Shown here: positions 17,134 to 26,337 of the stretch, in pieces
How positions within the stretch are numbered: the stretch's first letter is position 1
Layout of the letters: every line of letters starts with the position of its first letter
DNA from: Candidatus Zhuqueibacterota bacterium
Lineage (GTDB): Bacteria; Zhuqueibacterota; Zhuqueibacteria; Residuimicrobiales; Oceaniaggregativiventaceae
Reading direction: 5' to 3'
DNA: 34,200 bases
NCBI GenBank assembly: GCA_014728115.1
Contig: WJME01000313.1
Span: 1-34,200, forward strand
Translations under genes and position numbers: made by a program
Notes under the pieces: model-generated
The model's database searches: none
Seen by the model: only the letters and a program-made list of their open reading frames with translations
Told to the model about the DNA's origin: nothing

Positions 17134-20100
17134 ATGAAAAGATCGCTAATTCTCTTGACAAGTCTGTTGCTGGGAATACTCGATGTGACACTGTCACATA
17201 CCCTGAGCATTGTTCCCAATCAAGTAACACTGGAACCTCGTGAAACTGTTGCTTTTAAAGCAATCGCTTTTAATGATCGCTATCAGCCAAAGAAAATCGA
17301 TAATATCGAATGGGAGCTGATACCGGAAGATTTGGGCCGTATCTCTGAGGATGGATTTTTTATAGCCGGTCAAAATCCCGCCGAGGGGCGAGTGATCGCC
17401 AAAGGGCGCATCGCCGGAGAATCGGTTCGTGCAGCAGCCCCGGTCATTATCAGACCTTCGGAGAACCCCGTCAAGGTTTCGATACAACCGGAAAAGGCAT
17501 TTATTCACCCAGGTGAACAACAACAATTCAATCTGATCGCAAAAAGCAAGGAAGGAATTCTTTTGCAAACAGAACGCGTAAAATGGTTTGTTGATCCGCC
17601 TGCACTGGGAAGTATGGATGAGGCCGGATTGTTTACAGCTGGGGAACGCCATGGTCATGGCAAGGTGATTGCGCTTTCAACCATAAAAGGAGTCGCTCAC
17701 AGGACTACAGCCCCAGTCTTTGTCGGCGACAAACCGAGTGCCTGGATCAGCGGATCAGTAACGAACGAAAGCGGAGAACCGATAACCGATGTGCGTTTGG
17801 AAGCAACCAAACTCACTCCTCCCCTTTTCAGCAAACGAGCCCGAACAGACGCTGAAGGGAAATATACACTGGGTCGATTATTGCCCGGACAGTACGTGGT
17901 CAAAGCCTTTGCTAAAGAATATGTACCGGAATTTTATCAGAATGCCTACTCGAATGATGAAGCGACAATCATCACCATCGCAGAGGATGACAGCCTGACA
18001 GGATTTGACTTTCAACTCGAGACCGGTGCTCAGATTTCAGGTACAGTTAAGGATGATTCCGGACAGCCCCTTGAAAACGCACTCGTTACCTTTTACTCTC
18101 CTCTCGAACCCCGATATCGTGCACACGCCATAAGCGATGAAAATGGCAATTACTCCCTGAATGGATTACGTCCCGGAGATTATATCGCGTTCGCAAATAA
18201 ACAAGGCTTCCTGCGTCAATATTTTGATCAGCAAAATACTCCCGACGCCGCGCAACTCATCATTGTAGATCTGGATGGGGATCTCCAGGGAATCGATTTC
18301 AACTTGTCGATGACACATGCACTGACAGGTAGAATTGTATCTTCACCCGATGACTCACCCCTCCAGGGCGCGATTATCATGGTCGCCAAAGAAGTACAAA
18401 AACCCTTGCCTGGCAAGCGTGACAAGTGGCTGCGTAAAACGCGATCCGATAAGGATGGCAAGTTCGCCATACAGTTGAATCCGGGCCGTTATTGGGTCAT
18501 GGCAGCAGCAGATAGTTTCCAGGCCGAATTCTATGACAATGCGCTTTCGGTCGATGAGGCCACCCTGGTCGAAATAACGGAAGATCAGCACACCGAGATT
18601 CATATGGCACTCGATCCTTTGGGCAGCCTGACAGGAACGATCACTGACTCTGAAACCGGTGAACCGATTAAAGGAGCGACCATTAGAATCTTTTCCGAAA
18701 ATCGCAACGCTGCACATAAACCTGTTTACCATGGAAAATCTGACGACCAGGGAATCTATACCCTTTCTGCCATTCAAAGCGGATCCTATAAACTGGTTGT
18801 GCAGGCAGCCGGATATATCAAAGAGTTTTACGAGAATGCCCGGTTTATCCATGATGCCACGCCTGTTGAAATCACAGCAGTTCAAACAAAAACGATTGAT
18901 GTCGATTTGGGCAAAGGCAGTTCTCTTGCAGGGGTGATCACGGATAATGAAACAGAGATACCTCTGGCAGGGGCCACAATTACATTGCTCTCTACCTCTG
19001 ATCGCCGAATTCAGCATAAGGCAAAAAGCAACAAGGATGGCGGCTGGACTGTGGATGGAATCATAGCAGGGAATTATCTTCTCAAAGTACGTCATCCGCA
19101 CTATTTCTCCAAATGGTACGAGGATGCCGAAACAAGAGATGAGGCTAAAGAAATTGAAATCAATGCGCAGACCGAGTTGCAAGGCATTGATCTGAAACTG
19201 GAACGGCGTCCCCGTTTTAGTGGCTCTATCACTGGTACAGTCATTGACAGCACCTCAGGGTTACCGGTCGAAGGGGCTAAAATAGTGGCCATGCCCCGCT
19301 CTTTTGCCAGACCCGTGCGCGCGATTTCCGATGCAGAGGGAAATTACGAACTGACCGGACTCGAAGCAGGTGTCTATTCCGTGGCCTGCCATGCAGAGGG
19401 ATTTCTTGTGTCCTTTTATGAAAATTCCTCAAACTGGAAACATGCTGAAAAAATCAGGGTTCCCAAGGACGGTCAAATCACAGGTATCGATTTTCGCCTT
19501 GGCATCCAGGATGAAGGTGGCTATGCAATTCAGGGCGAGATCGTCGATGAGACAGGTTTGGCGCTCGAAGGAACGCTGGTAATGGCTCTGGATGACGATC
19601 ATATGATCGCATCGACGCTGACAGATGAAAAAGGGAGTTATTCTCTCCAAAACCTGCCCATAGGATCATTTAAAATTACGGCTCAGACGCCTCAGGAAGT
19701 AAATAGCCAACTTTTAAATCCTGTGGATGTGAGCGCTGCCGCAGAGACGATCGCTGCAAATATGGTTATCGCCAGCAGTACAGAGGTGAATTCGAGCCGG
19801 TCTCTGCCTGACCAGTTCAGTTTGGAACAAAACTATCCCAATCCATTCAACCCAACAACCGAAATCACCTTTGCGTTGCCTGAGCAGGCCGAGGTTACGC
19901 TGAGTGTATTTAACATACTCGGTCAACCTGTAAAGATTTTATACTATGGGGTCAAGCAGGCAGGGACTCACTCTGCGACCTGGGATGGGCGCAATGAGCG
20001 AGGAGCTTTGATGGCCAGTGGAACCTATTTTTACAGAATGACCGTCATCACCAACGGTCAAACCATTACACAAAATCGCCGCATGATGCTGCTGAAATAG
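17134..20100 (+). CDS. large exported protein: Ig-like domains, seven carboxypeptidase-regulatory repeats, C-terminal sorting domain
   Basis: 988 residues from ATG 17134, chosen over an in-frame ATG at 17107 because GAGGAG precedes it by 6 nt and a signal peptide follows immediately (cleavage near residue 22). Domains in order: two Big-2-like Ig domains (about 25-200), seven CarboxypepD_reg/CnaB-like beta-sandwiches of about 95 residues (about 200-880), each starting with a G.V.D..G.P...A pattern, most ending with FYxNA...DEA. The C-terminus is a FlgD-like / T9SS type A domain marked YPNPFNP and ending in a basic tail. Expected on the cell surface or secreted. Carbohydrate or matrix binding is possible but not shown. 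It probably belongs to the operon starting at 15579; a terminator hairpin follows at once. Confidence 0.9.
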   Translation: MKRSLILLTSLLLGILDVTLSHTLSIVPNQVTLEPRETVAFKAIAFNDRYQPKKIDNIEWELIPEDLGRISEDGFFIAGQNPAEGRVIAKGRIAGESVRAAAPVIIRPSENPVKVSIQPEKAFIHPGEQQQFNLIAKSKEGILLQTERVKWFVDPPALGSMDEAGLFTAGERHGHGKVIALSTIKGVAHRTTAPVFVGDKPSAWISGSVTNESGEPITDVRLEATKLTPPLFSKRARTDAEGKYTLGRLLPGQYVVKAFAKEYVPEFYQNAYSNDEATIITIAEDDSLTGFDFQLETGAQISGTVKDDSGQPLENALVTFYSPLEPRYRAHAISDENGNYSLNGLRPGDYIAFANKQGFLRQYFDQQNTPDAAQLIIVDLDGDLQGIDFNLSMTHALTGRIVSSPDDSPLQGAIIMVAKEVQKPLPGKRDKWLRKTRSDKDGKFAIQLNPGRYWVMAAADSFQAEFYDNALSVDEATLVEITEDQHTEIHMALDPLGSLTGTITDSETGEPIKGATIRIFSENRNAAHKPVYHGKSDDQGIYTLSAIQSGSYKLVVQAAGYIKEFYENARFIHDATPVEITAVQTKTIDVDLGKGSSLAGVITDNETEIPLAGATITLLSTSDRRIQHKAKSNKDGGWTVDGIIAGNYLLKVRHPHYFSKWYEDAETRDEAKEIEINAQTELQGIDLKLERRPRFSGSITGTVIDSTSGLPVEGAKIVAMPRSFARPVRAISDAEGNYELTGLEAGVYSVACHAEGFLVSFYENSSNWKHAEKIRVPKDGQITGIDFRLGIQDEGGYAIQGEIVDETGLALEGTLVMALDDDHMIASTLTDEKGSYSLQNLPIGSFKITAQTPQEVNSQLLNPVDVSAAAETIAANMVIASSTEVNSSRSLPDQFSLEQNYPNPFNPTTEITFALPEQAEVTLSVFNILGQPVKILYYGVKQAGTHSATWDGRNERGALMASGTYFYRMTVITNGQTITQNRRMMLLK
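17740..19780 (+). repeat. seven tandem carboxypeptidase-regulatory-like coding repeats
   Basis: Seven diverged protein repeats of about 95 residues (roughly 290 nt each) begin near 17745, 18030, 18315, 18620, 18915, 19220 and 19520. Shared landmarks are the opening ISGTV-type strand, a central GxYxLxGLxxGxY turn and a closing FYENA...DEA segment in units 1-6. The seventh lacks the closing FYENA element. Divergence is at the protein level, so DNA recombination between units is unlikely to be frequent. Confidence 0.75.
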
Positions 20101-20107
20101 TCATACA

Positions 20108-20131
20108 GCCGGATCCTGAAAAGGATCCGGC
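20108..20131 (+). terminator. strong hairpin terminator after the repeat protein
   Basis: A perfect 9-bp GC-rich stem (GCCGGATCC, 20108-20116, with 20123-20131) and a TGAAAA loop lies 8 nt after the stop, followed by the pyrimidine-rich CTCTTTCTCC. This is a good intrinsic terminator shape, though the U-tract is interrupted. Confidence 0.75.
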
Positions 20132-20316
20132 CTCTTTCTCCTCTAGACACCTACAAGCCCTGTATTATTCTCATCTTATCTGACTAAATTACTGGAAATA
20201 TTTCACCTCTGTATATTGTCCCCTTTATCGAAGACCAAAGATGATCAAGTAGCACTTGTTGTTTCTTTTTTAAAATTGAATTCGTATCTTGTAGTTAATT
20301 TTTGAAAGGAGAATCC

Positions 20317-20967
20317 ATGGCATCAGATCGCAATCAACTCATTATTGGTAGTGCGATTGTCCTTTTGGGGCTCTTTGCCCTGTTGATGAATTTAAATATT
20401 GCCTATCCGGTACAAAATATTTTTGGAGGCATTACTCTCCTCTTGCTGGCCGGACTCGCTACAAAGTATTACATCGATTATCGCAAAGGATCGACACTCG
20501 CACTGGCCATCATTTTGGCTGTACTCGGATTGTTCATCTTGTTATATGATCTGATTCCCCGTTTGAGCGAGCTTTTTGTGGTGGTACTTTTTTATGCGCT
20601 GGCTGTCATTTTTGCCTTGATGTATATGCGCAAACCGCATCAATGGTGGGCTGTGCTTCCTGCTGGCGGATTGTTTACCATGGCGACGGTCAACCTATTG
20701 AACATCTTTAGATTAGTGCCAAATCGCTATTTGGGGGCACTCTTTTTCATGGGTTGGGCTTTGACCTTTGCCTACCTGTGGTTGGAGGGCAGAGAAGCCA
20801 AGAAACACACATGGGCGATTTATCCTGCACTCATCCTGGTGTTGCTGGGATTGTGGATGATTGTCAATATGAGATTTTGGTTCCGTAGCGAATGGCTCTT
20901 TCCCATTGTATTGATCATTCTGGGAGTTTTGTTTATCCTCAAGGCGGGAAAAGTCAAAAATCAATAA
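20317..20967 (+). CDS. multi-pass membrane protein of unknown function (about eight spans)
   Basis: 216 residues from ATG 20317, which has AAAGGAG (20305-20311) five bases upstream; a longer TTG start at 20302 would run through that SD. About eight hydrophobic segments fill nearly the whole chain, joined by very short loops, with basic residues (YRKG, MRKP) on alternating sides and a final WLFPIVLIILG span followed by a Lys-rich tail. The pattern recalls the LiaF/LiaI-like and DUF5668-type small envelope proteins, but no diagnostic motif is visible. It stands alone between a terminator and the MFS gene. Confidence 0.8.
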   Translation: MASDRNQLIIGSAIVLLGLFALLMNLNIAYPVQNIFGGITLLLLAGLATKYYIDYRKGSTLALAIILAVLGLFILLYDLIPRLSELFVVVLFYALAVIFALMYMRKPHQWWAVLPAGGLFTMATVNLLNIFRLVPNRYLGALFFMGWALTFAYLWLEGREAKKHTWAIYPALILVLLGLWMIVNMRFWFRSEWLFPIVLIILGVLFILKAGKVKNQ

Positions 20968-21058
20968 ATACCCAAGAAACAGTCTTTCGATTTTGGCAAG
21001 AATTTACATTCACAGATAAATCTGATACCCCTACGAAATTCGAACGATTTGGTCATCC

Positions 21059-22189
21059 ATGAAAATAAAGCAGGTAATGGCTCTCTCAGCCGGGCATTTT
21101 ATCAACGACAGTTATCAGGGATTTTTGGCACCCCTGTTACCTCTTTTGATCGCCAAACTCGGTTTTAGTCTCACGCTAGCAGGCGTACTGACATCGATCA
21201 GCGCTATTGCGACTTCTCTGATTCAACCGGTATTCGGGCATATTGCCGATAAAACATCGCGTACCTATTGGACATTTTTGGGTCCGCTCGTCACAGCCCT
21301 TTTCCTGGGACTGATAGGGTTGGCAACACAGTATTGGATGCTGGTCATTATCATCATCATGGCAGGCATCGGCACCGCTGCGTTTCATCCACAAGCTGCC
21401 GTGCTTACAGGACAGGCAAGTAATGAGAAAAAAGGGCTGGGTATGGCGATATTTGTCACTGGCGGAAGTGCAGGGCACTCGTTCGGCCCGCTCATCGTCC
21501 TGCCCATCGTGACCGCCTGGGGATTGCAGGCGACCCCGGTTACCATGATTTGGGGCATTGCCATTGCGTTGATATTATGGCGAATCTTACCCAAACGGCT
21601 CGAGACAAAAATTCCGCATGTCCACTTGCAGGACGCAAAACCTCTTGCCAGGCGCGGAGTATTATTATTACTATGGTATGTAGGCATGATCAGAGCCTTT
21701 ATGGTGGTGGGGTTTACAACCTTTATTCCCCTCTTTTTGACTCAAAAAAACACTTCCATATTATTGGCCGGCACTGCCATCACGATTTTTGAGCTCTCAG
21801 GAGCGGCAGGGAGCTTTATCGGAGGCCCGCTCTCTGACCGACTGGGTCGTAAATTAACCATCGCAGGAACGATCACAACATCCATACCGTTTCTGTGGTT
21901 GTTTCTTTATCAGGACGGAATCATTGCACTTGTCTGTCTGGCTTTGGCAGGATTTTTTCTGTTTTCCTCGATTCCGGTTGTTATTATTACTGCCCAGGAA
22001 CTCTTTCCCGATCGGGCCAGTACAGCTTCATCACTGATGATGGGGGTATCCTGGGGGGTAGGAGGGCTATTGGTCACCCCCCTCGGAGCGCTGGGAGAAG
22101 CCTATGGATTGCAAACCGCCCTGTCACTATTGGTGATATTGGGCATATCCAGTGCGCTCGCAGCTCTGTTTTTGCCAAAGCATACATAG
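21059..22189 (+). CDS. MFS transporter, fosmidomycin-resistance (Fsr) type
   Basis: Major facilitator superfamily exporter of 376 residues with about twelve membrane spans. The N-terminus AGHFINDSYQGFLAPLLP is the hallmark of the Fsr-like branch, whose members export fosmidomycin or related compounds. The MFS loop signature after span 2 reads GHIADKTSR and the matching half-two loop reads GPLSDRLGRK. The real substrate is unknown. No clear SD precedes ATG 21059; the gap of 91 nt after the previous gene holds nothing recognisable. The stop codon abuts the SD of selA, so the two are translationally adjacent. Confidence 0.88.
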   Translation: MKIKQVMALSAGHFINDSYQGFLAPLLPLLIAKLGFSLTLAGVLTSISAIATSLIQPVFGHIADKTSRTYWTFLGPLVTALFLGLIGLATQYWMLVIIIIMAGIGTAAFHPQAAVLTGQASNEKKGLGMAIFVTGGSAGHSFGPLIVLPIVTAWGLQATPVTMIWGIAIALILWRILPKRLETKIPHVHLQDAKPLARRGVLLLLWYVGMIRAFMVVGFTTFIPLFLTQKNTSILLAGTAITIFELSGAAGSFIGGPLSDRLGRKLTIAGTITTSIPFLWLFLYQDGIIALVCLALAGFFLFSSIPVVIITAQELFPDRASTASSLMMGVSWGVGGLLVTPLGALGEAYGLQTALSLLVILGISSALAALFLPKHT

Positions 22190-22196
22190 GAGGCTT

Positions 22197-23585
22197 ATGA
22201 CAAATCAAATTTTGTACACGCGAATCCCATCCATTGATGTGCTGTTGCAGCAACCCTCGCTGGAATCCTATATGAAAAAATATTCACCGGACATTGTCAA
22301 ATCAGCTCTGCAAAAAGGAGCACAGCACATACGCATCCGGATTCCTGACATGAACCCGGATACAAGCCGGGAAAACCTGATGAATCAAATCCTCTTGTTC
22401 GCCATAAAATCTCTCGAGACCCTGCATCGCCCCAATATGCACACCGTGATCAACGCAACAGGGGTAATATTGCATACAGGCCTGGGCAGAGCCCCTCTTT
22501 CTCAAGCTGCACAGGAAAACGTCCGCCAGATCATGTCAGGGTACTGTAACCTTGAAATCGATCTCGAAACCGGTAAACGCGGGGAACGGAACGACCACAT
22601 CGCTCCACTCATTCGTCAACTCACCGGGGCTCAGGATGCGGTGATGGTAAATAACAACGCAGCAGCAGTGTTCTTATCCCTAAATACCCTCGCATTCGGA
22701 AAAGAAGCGATCATTTCTCGAGGCGAACTCATTGAAATCGGCGGAGCATTCAGAATGCCGGATATCATGCAGCAAAGCGGCACGATTATGCGTGAAGTGG
22801 GCACCACCAATAAAACCAAACTCTCTGATTACGAACAAGCCATCAACGAGAATACCGGATGCATTGCGGTGGCGCACACCTCCAATTATCGGGTTCAGGG
22901 ATTTACAGCCGAGGTAGAAATCGAAGCACTGGCCCGAATGGCTAAACAACATTCTATTCCCATCCTGCATGACCTGGGCGGCGGCGTGATCACGGATCTG
23001 CAAGAGTGGGGTTTACCCTATGAACCCCTGGTGCAGGACAGTCTCACAGCAGGGGTTCAGGTCGTCACGTTCAGTGGAGACAAGGTGCTGGGGGGGCCTC
23101 AGGCAGGCATTATCGCCGGCGAAAAAGAGTGGATCAGACGAATCCATACTAACCCCATCATGCGAGCCGTACGATGCGACAAACTGGTCTTTAGTGCTAT
23201 GGAAGCGACACTCAAGCTATTTCTTAATCCCGATCAACTCTTGCAGAACAATAAAGCATTACAATTTCTCACCGATTCCGTTGATCTTGTCAAAAAAAAG
23301 GCGCAGGCTGTATTTGACTCTTTGGAGAACAGAACTGGGGTAACCATAGAACCCTGTTTTTCACAAACAGGCAGCGGCGCTCTTCCCCTGGAAAAGATCG
23401 ACAGCTTTGGCCTCTTTATTCAACATTCAGACCTGGAAAATCTCCACAAAAGATTACGTCTGGGAGACCCCGCTGTGATGGGTCACATCCAAAATAATAA
23501 ATTGATCCTCGACATGAGAACCGTGGATGAAACTCAGATCCAACCCCTGACGGATCAGTTGAATCTCCTTCTGCCCAAAAAGTAA
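22197..23585 (+). CDS. selA: L-seryl-tRNA(Sec) selenium transferase SelA
   Basis: PLP enzyme that converts Ser-tRNA(Sec) into Sec-tRNA(Sec) using selenophosphate. The ATG at 22197 is preferred over an earlier in-frame start at 22152 because AGGAGG (22188-22193) precedes it and SelA proteins begin with an RxxPSIDxLL segment (here IPSIDVLL). The 462 residues are full length. The PLP lysine is Lys296 in FSGDKVLGGPQ, and GRGE-like and HTSNY substrate segments are present. Its presence implies that the organism makes selenoproteins, but selB, selD and selC are not in this window. The fold-related YhfS/SelA-like proteins lack the N-terminal tRNA-binding domain seen here. Confidence 0.94.
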   Translation: MTNQILYTRIPSIDVLLQQPSLESYMKKYSPDIVKSALQKGAQHIRIRIPDMNPDTSRENLMNQILLFAIKSLETLHRPNMHTVINATGVILHTGLGRAPLSQAAQENVRQIMSGYCNLEIDLETGKRGERNDHIAPLIRQLTGAQDAVMVNNNAAAVFLSLNTLAFGKEAIISRGELIEIGGAFRMPDIMQQSGTIMREVGTTNKTKLSDYEQAINENTGCIAVAHTSNYRVQGFTAEVEIEALARMAKQHSIPILHDLGGGVITDLQEWGLPYEPLVQDSLTAGVQVVTFSGDKVLGGPQAGIIAGEKEWIRRIHTNPIMRAVRCDKLVFSAMEATLKLFLNPDQLLQNNKALQFLTDSVDLVKKKAQAVFDSLENRTGVTIEPCFSQTGSGALPLEKIDSFGLFIQHSDLENLHKRLRLGDPAVMGHIQNNKLILDMRTVDETQIQPLTDQLNLLLPKK

Positions 23586-23667
23586 CGAATTGCCCTCAAT
23601 ATACTCCTGTCCCTCCAGCTCACCCAGATCATGCCGCTAGCAGTTTAACAAAGGAATTATTTTTTAC

Positions 23668-23696
23668 TTGAATTATATTTCAAAAAAGCATATTAT
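23668..23696 (+). promoter_or_regulatory. promoter candidate upstream of the 23736 gene
   Basis: TTGAAT (23668-23673) and TATTAT (23691-23696) stand 17 nt apart; a perfect TATAAT overlaps at 23694-23699 with a 20-nt spacer. The element lies 37-40 nt before the ATG in an AT-rich stretch after selA. Confidence 0.5.
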
Positions 23697-23735
23697 AATC
23701 AAACTTTGACCTGCGCCCAACAAAGGATCGTGATC

Positions 23736-25049
23736 ATGAAAGCGTTCCTCTTTTTTGTTCTCACGATATTCGCTCTCTTTGTTCCCGTTTTTTCTCAACC
23801 GTCACAGCCCATTGATTTCGATCACCTGGATTCCCTCGCTCTGGAGCAACAATTTAATACCATCACTCAAAAACTGATCCTGATCCCTGAAAAAAATCTC
23901 AAGAATCGTCTTTATGATTTGCAGGAAATCCACAAGGCATACACCCAAATCAAAGAGTTATATGGCGCACTCGATAAGGCGCTCCAAAATAATCAGGATT
24001 TGAGTTTTGCCATAAATAATGCGAAACAGGAGCAGATCACGTATTCATTGGAGAGCGTGGGGCCCCGAGCAATGGACTATGTTCGAAAATTTCAAGCACT
24101 GATCAAAAAAAACGATAACGTTCGTGCTTTGCAATCCTTTTATCTCGGACGAATGCATAAAAAACTTTATCGCGATCGTCTCCTCAAAGAAATCGAAACA
24201 CATTTGATCAAGGCAGCAGAGGCAAATAACAACATTGCCTTACAACAACAGTTTACAGCCATACAGAACCAACTTTATAAATTGGGAGCATTTCCCCAAC
24301 GCAAGGCTATAGAACACAGAATGCACAGTCTGCAAATCTCGCATGAAAACAATGTCAAAGTCACCGAGTACGACCAAAAATGGAGAATTTCCTTTTCTTT
24401 AAACACACGACTCCAATCCCAATTCGCAAGCATGAATATTGATTGGGCGTACTATGGTGTTTCTTTTAATGAAAAAATGAACTTGACTCTTATTTATGAC
24501 CAACAGGGAGAGGCAGTTGCGGCCAGCTCGGGGCTTTTGCCACCACGGGGAGCGACTCCGGTCAATGCCACATCTCGTGTGGGAAAAGGGTTTTCACTTG
24601 AACTGGACAGACTTTTGGGTTCCCGTTTTGCAATTGGCTCATTCATAGAGTATGGTCAGATGGTCCACGAGACATCGTTTACTCAATCTGACCTTGCTCT
24701 GTCCTGGATGGCCCTTGCCGTTCAGGGCAAGACATATATTTTGAAAACTCGTAATATCAACCACTACTTATCCATTGGTTTAGCCGGCACATTTCTTTAT
24801 CAAGATCGATATGACAGTGTAATCCTGGATAATGATTTGGTCACGTATTTTAAATGGACAGATCACTATATCGATAAAATCAACACCATGATCCTGAATG
24901 GCCTGGCTGAATTCGGCACAGAATTTTTACCTGGCCTCAGCAGATTTGTATTTGAATTAAAATTGAGGCTCTATTATCCTTTTGTCTCACAAAACCTGGA
25001 GACACAATGGCAATATGGCCTGAATTTCTCGGCAGGTTATAGTTTTTAA
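23736..25049 (+). CDS. putative outer-membrane protein of unknown function
   Basis: 437 residues from ATG 23736 (AAAGGA at 23722-23727); an in-frame TTG at 23706 would put nine extra residues ahead of the signal peptide. The signal peptide ends near PVFSQ (about 20). Residues 25-200 are helical and charged; from about 210 the pattern turns to alternating short beta strands with aromatic residues and the chain ends in GYSF, the terminal Phe typical of outer-membrane beta-barrels. No family is recognised. It probably has its own promoter. Neighbours give no functional hint. Confidence 0.72.
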   Translation: MKAFLFFVLTIFALFVPVFSQPSQPIDFDHLDSLALEQQFNTITQKLILIPEKNLKNRLYDLQEIHKAYTQIKELYGALDKALQNNQDLSFAINNAKQEQITYSLESVGPRAMDYVRKFQALIKKNDNVRALQSFYLGRMHKKLYRDRLLKEIETHLIKAAEANNNIALQQQFTAIQNQLYKLGAFPQRKAIEHRMHSLQISHENNVKVTEYDQKWRISFSLNTRLQSQFASMNIDWAYYGVSFNEKMNLTLIYDQQGEAVAASSGLLPPRGATPVNATSRVGKGFSLELDRLLGSRFAIGSFIEYGQMVHETSFTQSDLALSWMALAVQGKTYILKTRNINHYLSIGLAGTFLYQDRYDSVILDNDLVTYFKWTDHYIDKINTMILNGLAEFGTEFLPGLSRFVFELKLRLYYPFVSQNLETQWQYGLNFSAGYSF

Positions 25050-25240
25050 ACCGGTTTTGTCTTCTACATAAAGACGGCCCAGCTTTTTGATTGAATGACA
25101 ATTTGCCCCTTTACCCTGCTTTGCTGACTCGACATCTTTTGCTTCTTTCTTTTTCAGGAAAAAGATCTGCCCGGATTTCGTTATGATAGATAGACCGACG
25201 CAATTTTTTCCTGTTCATATACACAATACGAGGAGCAATG

Positions 25241-26293
25241 ATGTCAAAGACTATAACCGATTTGCTGGGAAAAGAAGCAGAATCTTTATTGAACTACAAG
25301 GCAAAGGTTTCTAAAGACAACCTGCATTTACCCGGAGTGGATTTTCTGGATCGAATATTTATTCCTTCGGACCGCAAACCCACTGTTTTGCGAAACCTGC
25401 AAAGCCTGTACGATCATGGCCGTCTGGCCGGCACAGGATATTTGTCGCTCTTGCCTGTGGACCAGGGTGTTGAACACAGCGCTGGAGCCTCTTTTGCACC
25501 CAACCCAGAGTATTTTGATCCTGAAAATATTATCAAGCTGGCCATCGAGGGCGGGTGTAATGGCGTGGCATCTACATTAGGGGTATTGGGTTCTGTGGCG
25601 AAAAAATATGCACACAAGATCCCTTTTGTTCTGAAAATCAATCATAACGAACTTTTGAGTTATCCCAATGATTATGACCAGATCCTGTTTGCCAGCGTGG
25701 ATCAGGCCTTTGATATGGGTGCAGTGGCTGTGGGAGCAACGATTTATTTTGGGTCTCCGGAGAGCACCCGCCAGATCCAGGAAGTTTCACAGGCCTTTCG
25801 ATATGCGCATGAACTGGGCATGGCTACCATTCTCTGGGCTTATTTGCGAAACCCCGATTTTCGCATTGAACAACAAGATTATCATACCGCAGCAGACCTG
25901 ACCGGACAAGCCAATCATCTCAGCGCCACGATCAAAGCGGACATTGTCAAACAAAAACAGCCCACAAACAATGGCGGGTATAAAGCCCTCGAATTTGGTA
26001 AAACAGATGATCGGGTATATTCTGACCTGACCAGCGACCACCCCATCGATCTGACTCGATACCAGGTCATCAACTGCTATATGGGCCGGATCGGACTGAT
26101 CAATTCCGGAGGAGCCTCTACGGGCAAAGACGATCTGGAAGATGTCGTGCGTACGGCGGTGATCAATAAACGCGCCGGCGGCATGGGATTGATTACCGGA
26201 CGCAAATCCTTTCAAAAACCCTTAAAAGATGGCGTCGAATTGCTGAACAAAATCCAGGATGTCTATCTGTCAAAAGAAATAACAATTGCATGA
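25241..26293 (+). CDS. fbaB: class I fructose-bisphosphate aldolase (FbaB/archaeal type)
   Basis: Glycolytic/gluconeogenic aldolase of the DeoC/FbaB superfamily. Two ATGs stand in tandem at 25238 and 25241; AGGAG (25231-25235) is 2 and 5 nt away, so 25241 is favoured, giving 350 residues. Visible landmarks are VDQGVEHS (73-80), VLKINHNE (130-137), the probable Schiff-base Lys237 in KADIVKQK and the phosphate-binding GRKSFQKP near the C-terminus. E. coli FbaB is of the same length class. The 190-nt upstream gap has no convincing promoter; an AT-rich self-complementary tract sits at 25148-25165. It converges on the nfeD-like gene with 29 nt between stops. Confidence 0.93.
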   Translation: MSKTITDLLGKEAESLLNYKAKVSKDNLHLPGVDFLDRIFIPSDRKPTVLRNLQSLYDHGRLAGTGYLSLLPVDQGVEHSAGASFAPNPEYFDPENIIKLAIEGGCNGVASTLGVLGSVAKKYAHKIPFVLKINHNELLSYPNDYDQILFASVDQAFDMGAVAVGATIYFGSPESTRQIQEVSQAFRYAHELGMATILWAYLRNPDFRIEQQDYHTAADLTGQANHLSATIKADIVKQKQPTNNGGYKALEFGKTDDRVYSDLTSDHPIDLTRYQVINCYMGRIGLINSGGASTGKDDLEDVVRTAVINKRAGGMGLITGRKSFQKPLKDGVELLNKIQDVYLSKEITIA

Positions 26294-26308
26294 CTCTGAA
26301 CAGCCAGT

Positions 26309-26337
26309 GTCCGGGAACCGAATCAAGGTTCCCGGAC
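26309..26337. terminator. bidirectional stem-loop between fbaB and the NfeD-like gene
   Basis: A perfect 11-bp stem, GTCCGGGAACC (26309-26319) with 26327-26337, and a 7-nt loop. The right arm lies inside the last codons of the minus-strand gene (stop at 26323-26325), so one structure serves both convergent ends. Neither side has a long U-run. Confidence 0.6.

Noticed and set aside
18355..19182. 275-codon minus-strand ORF
   Set aside because: It is a shadow of the repeat-protein gene, with Cys/Ile-rich composition and no known motif.
22197..23585. selenoprotein or SECIS near selA
   Set aside because: No gene in the window needs an in-frame UGA to be complete, and I saw no SECIS-like hairpin after a UGA.
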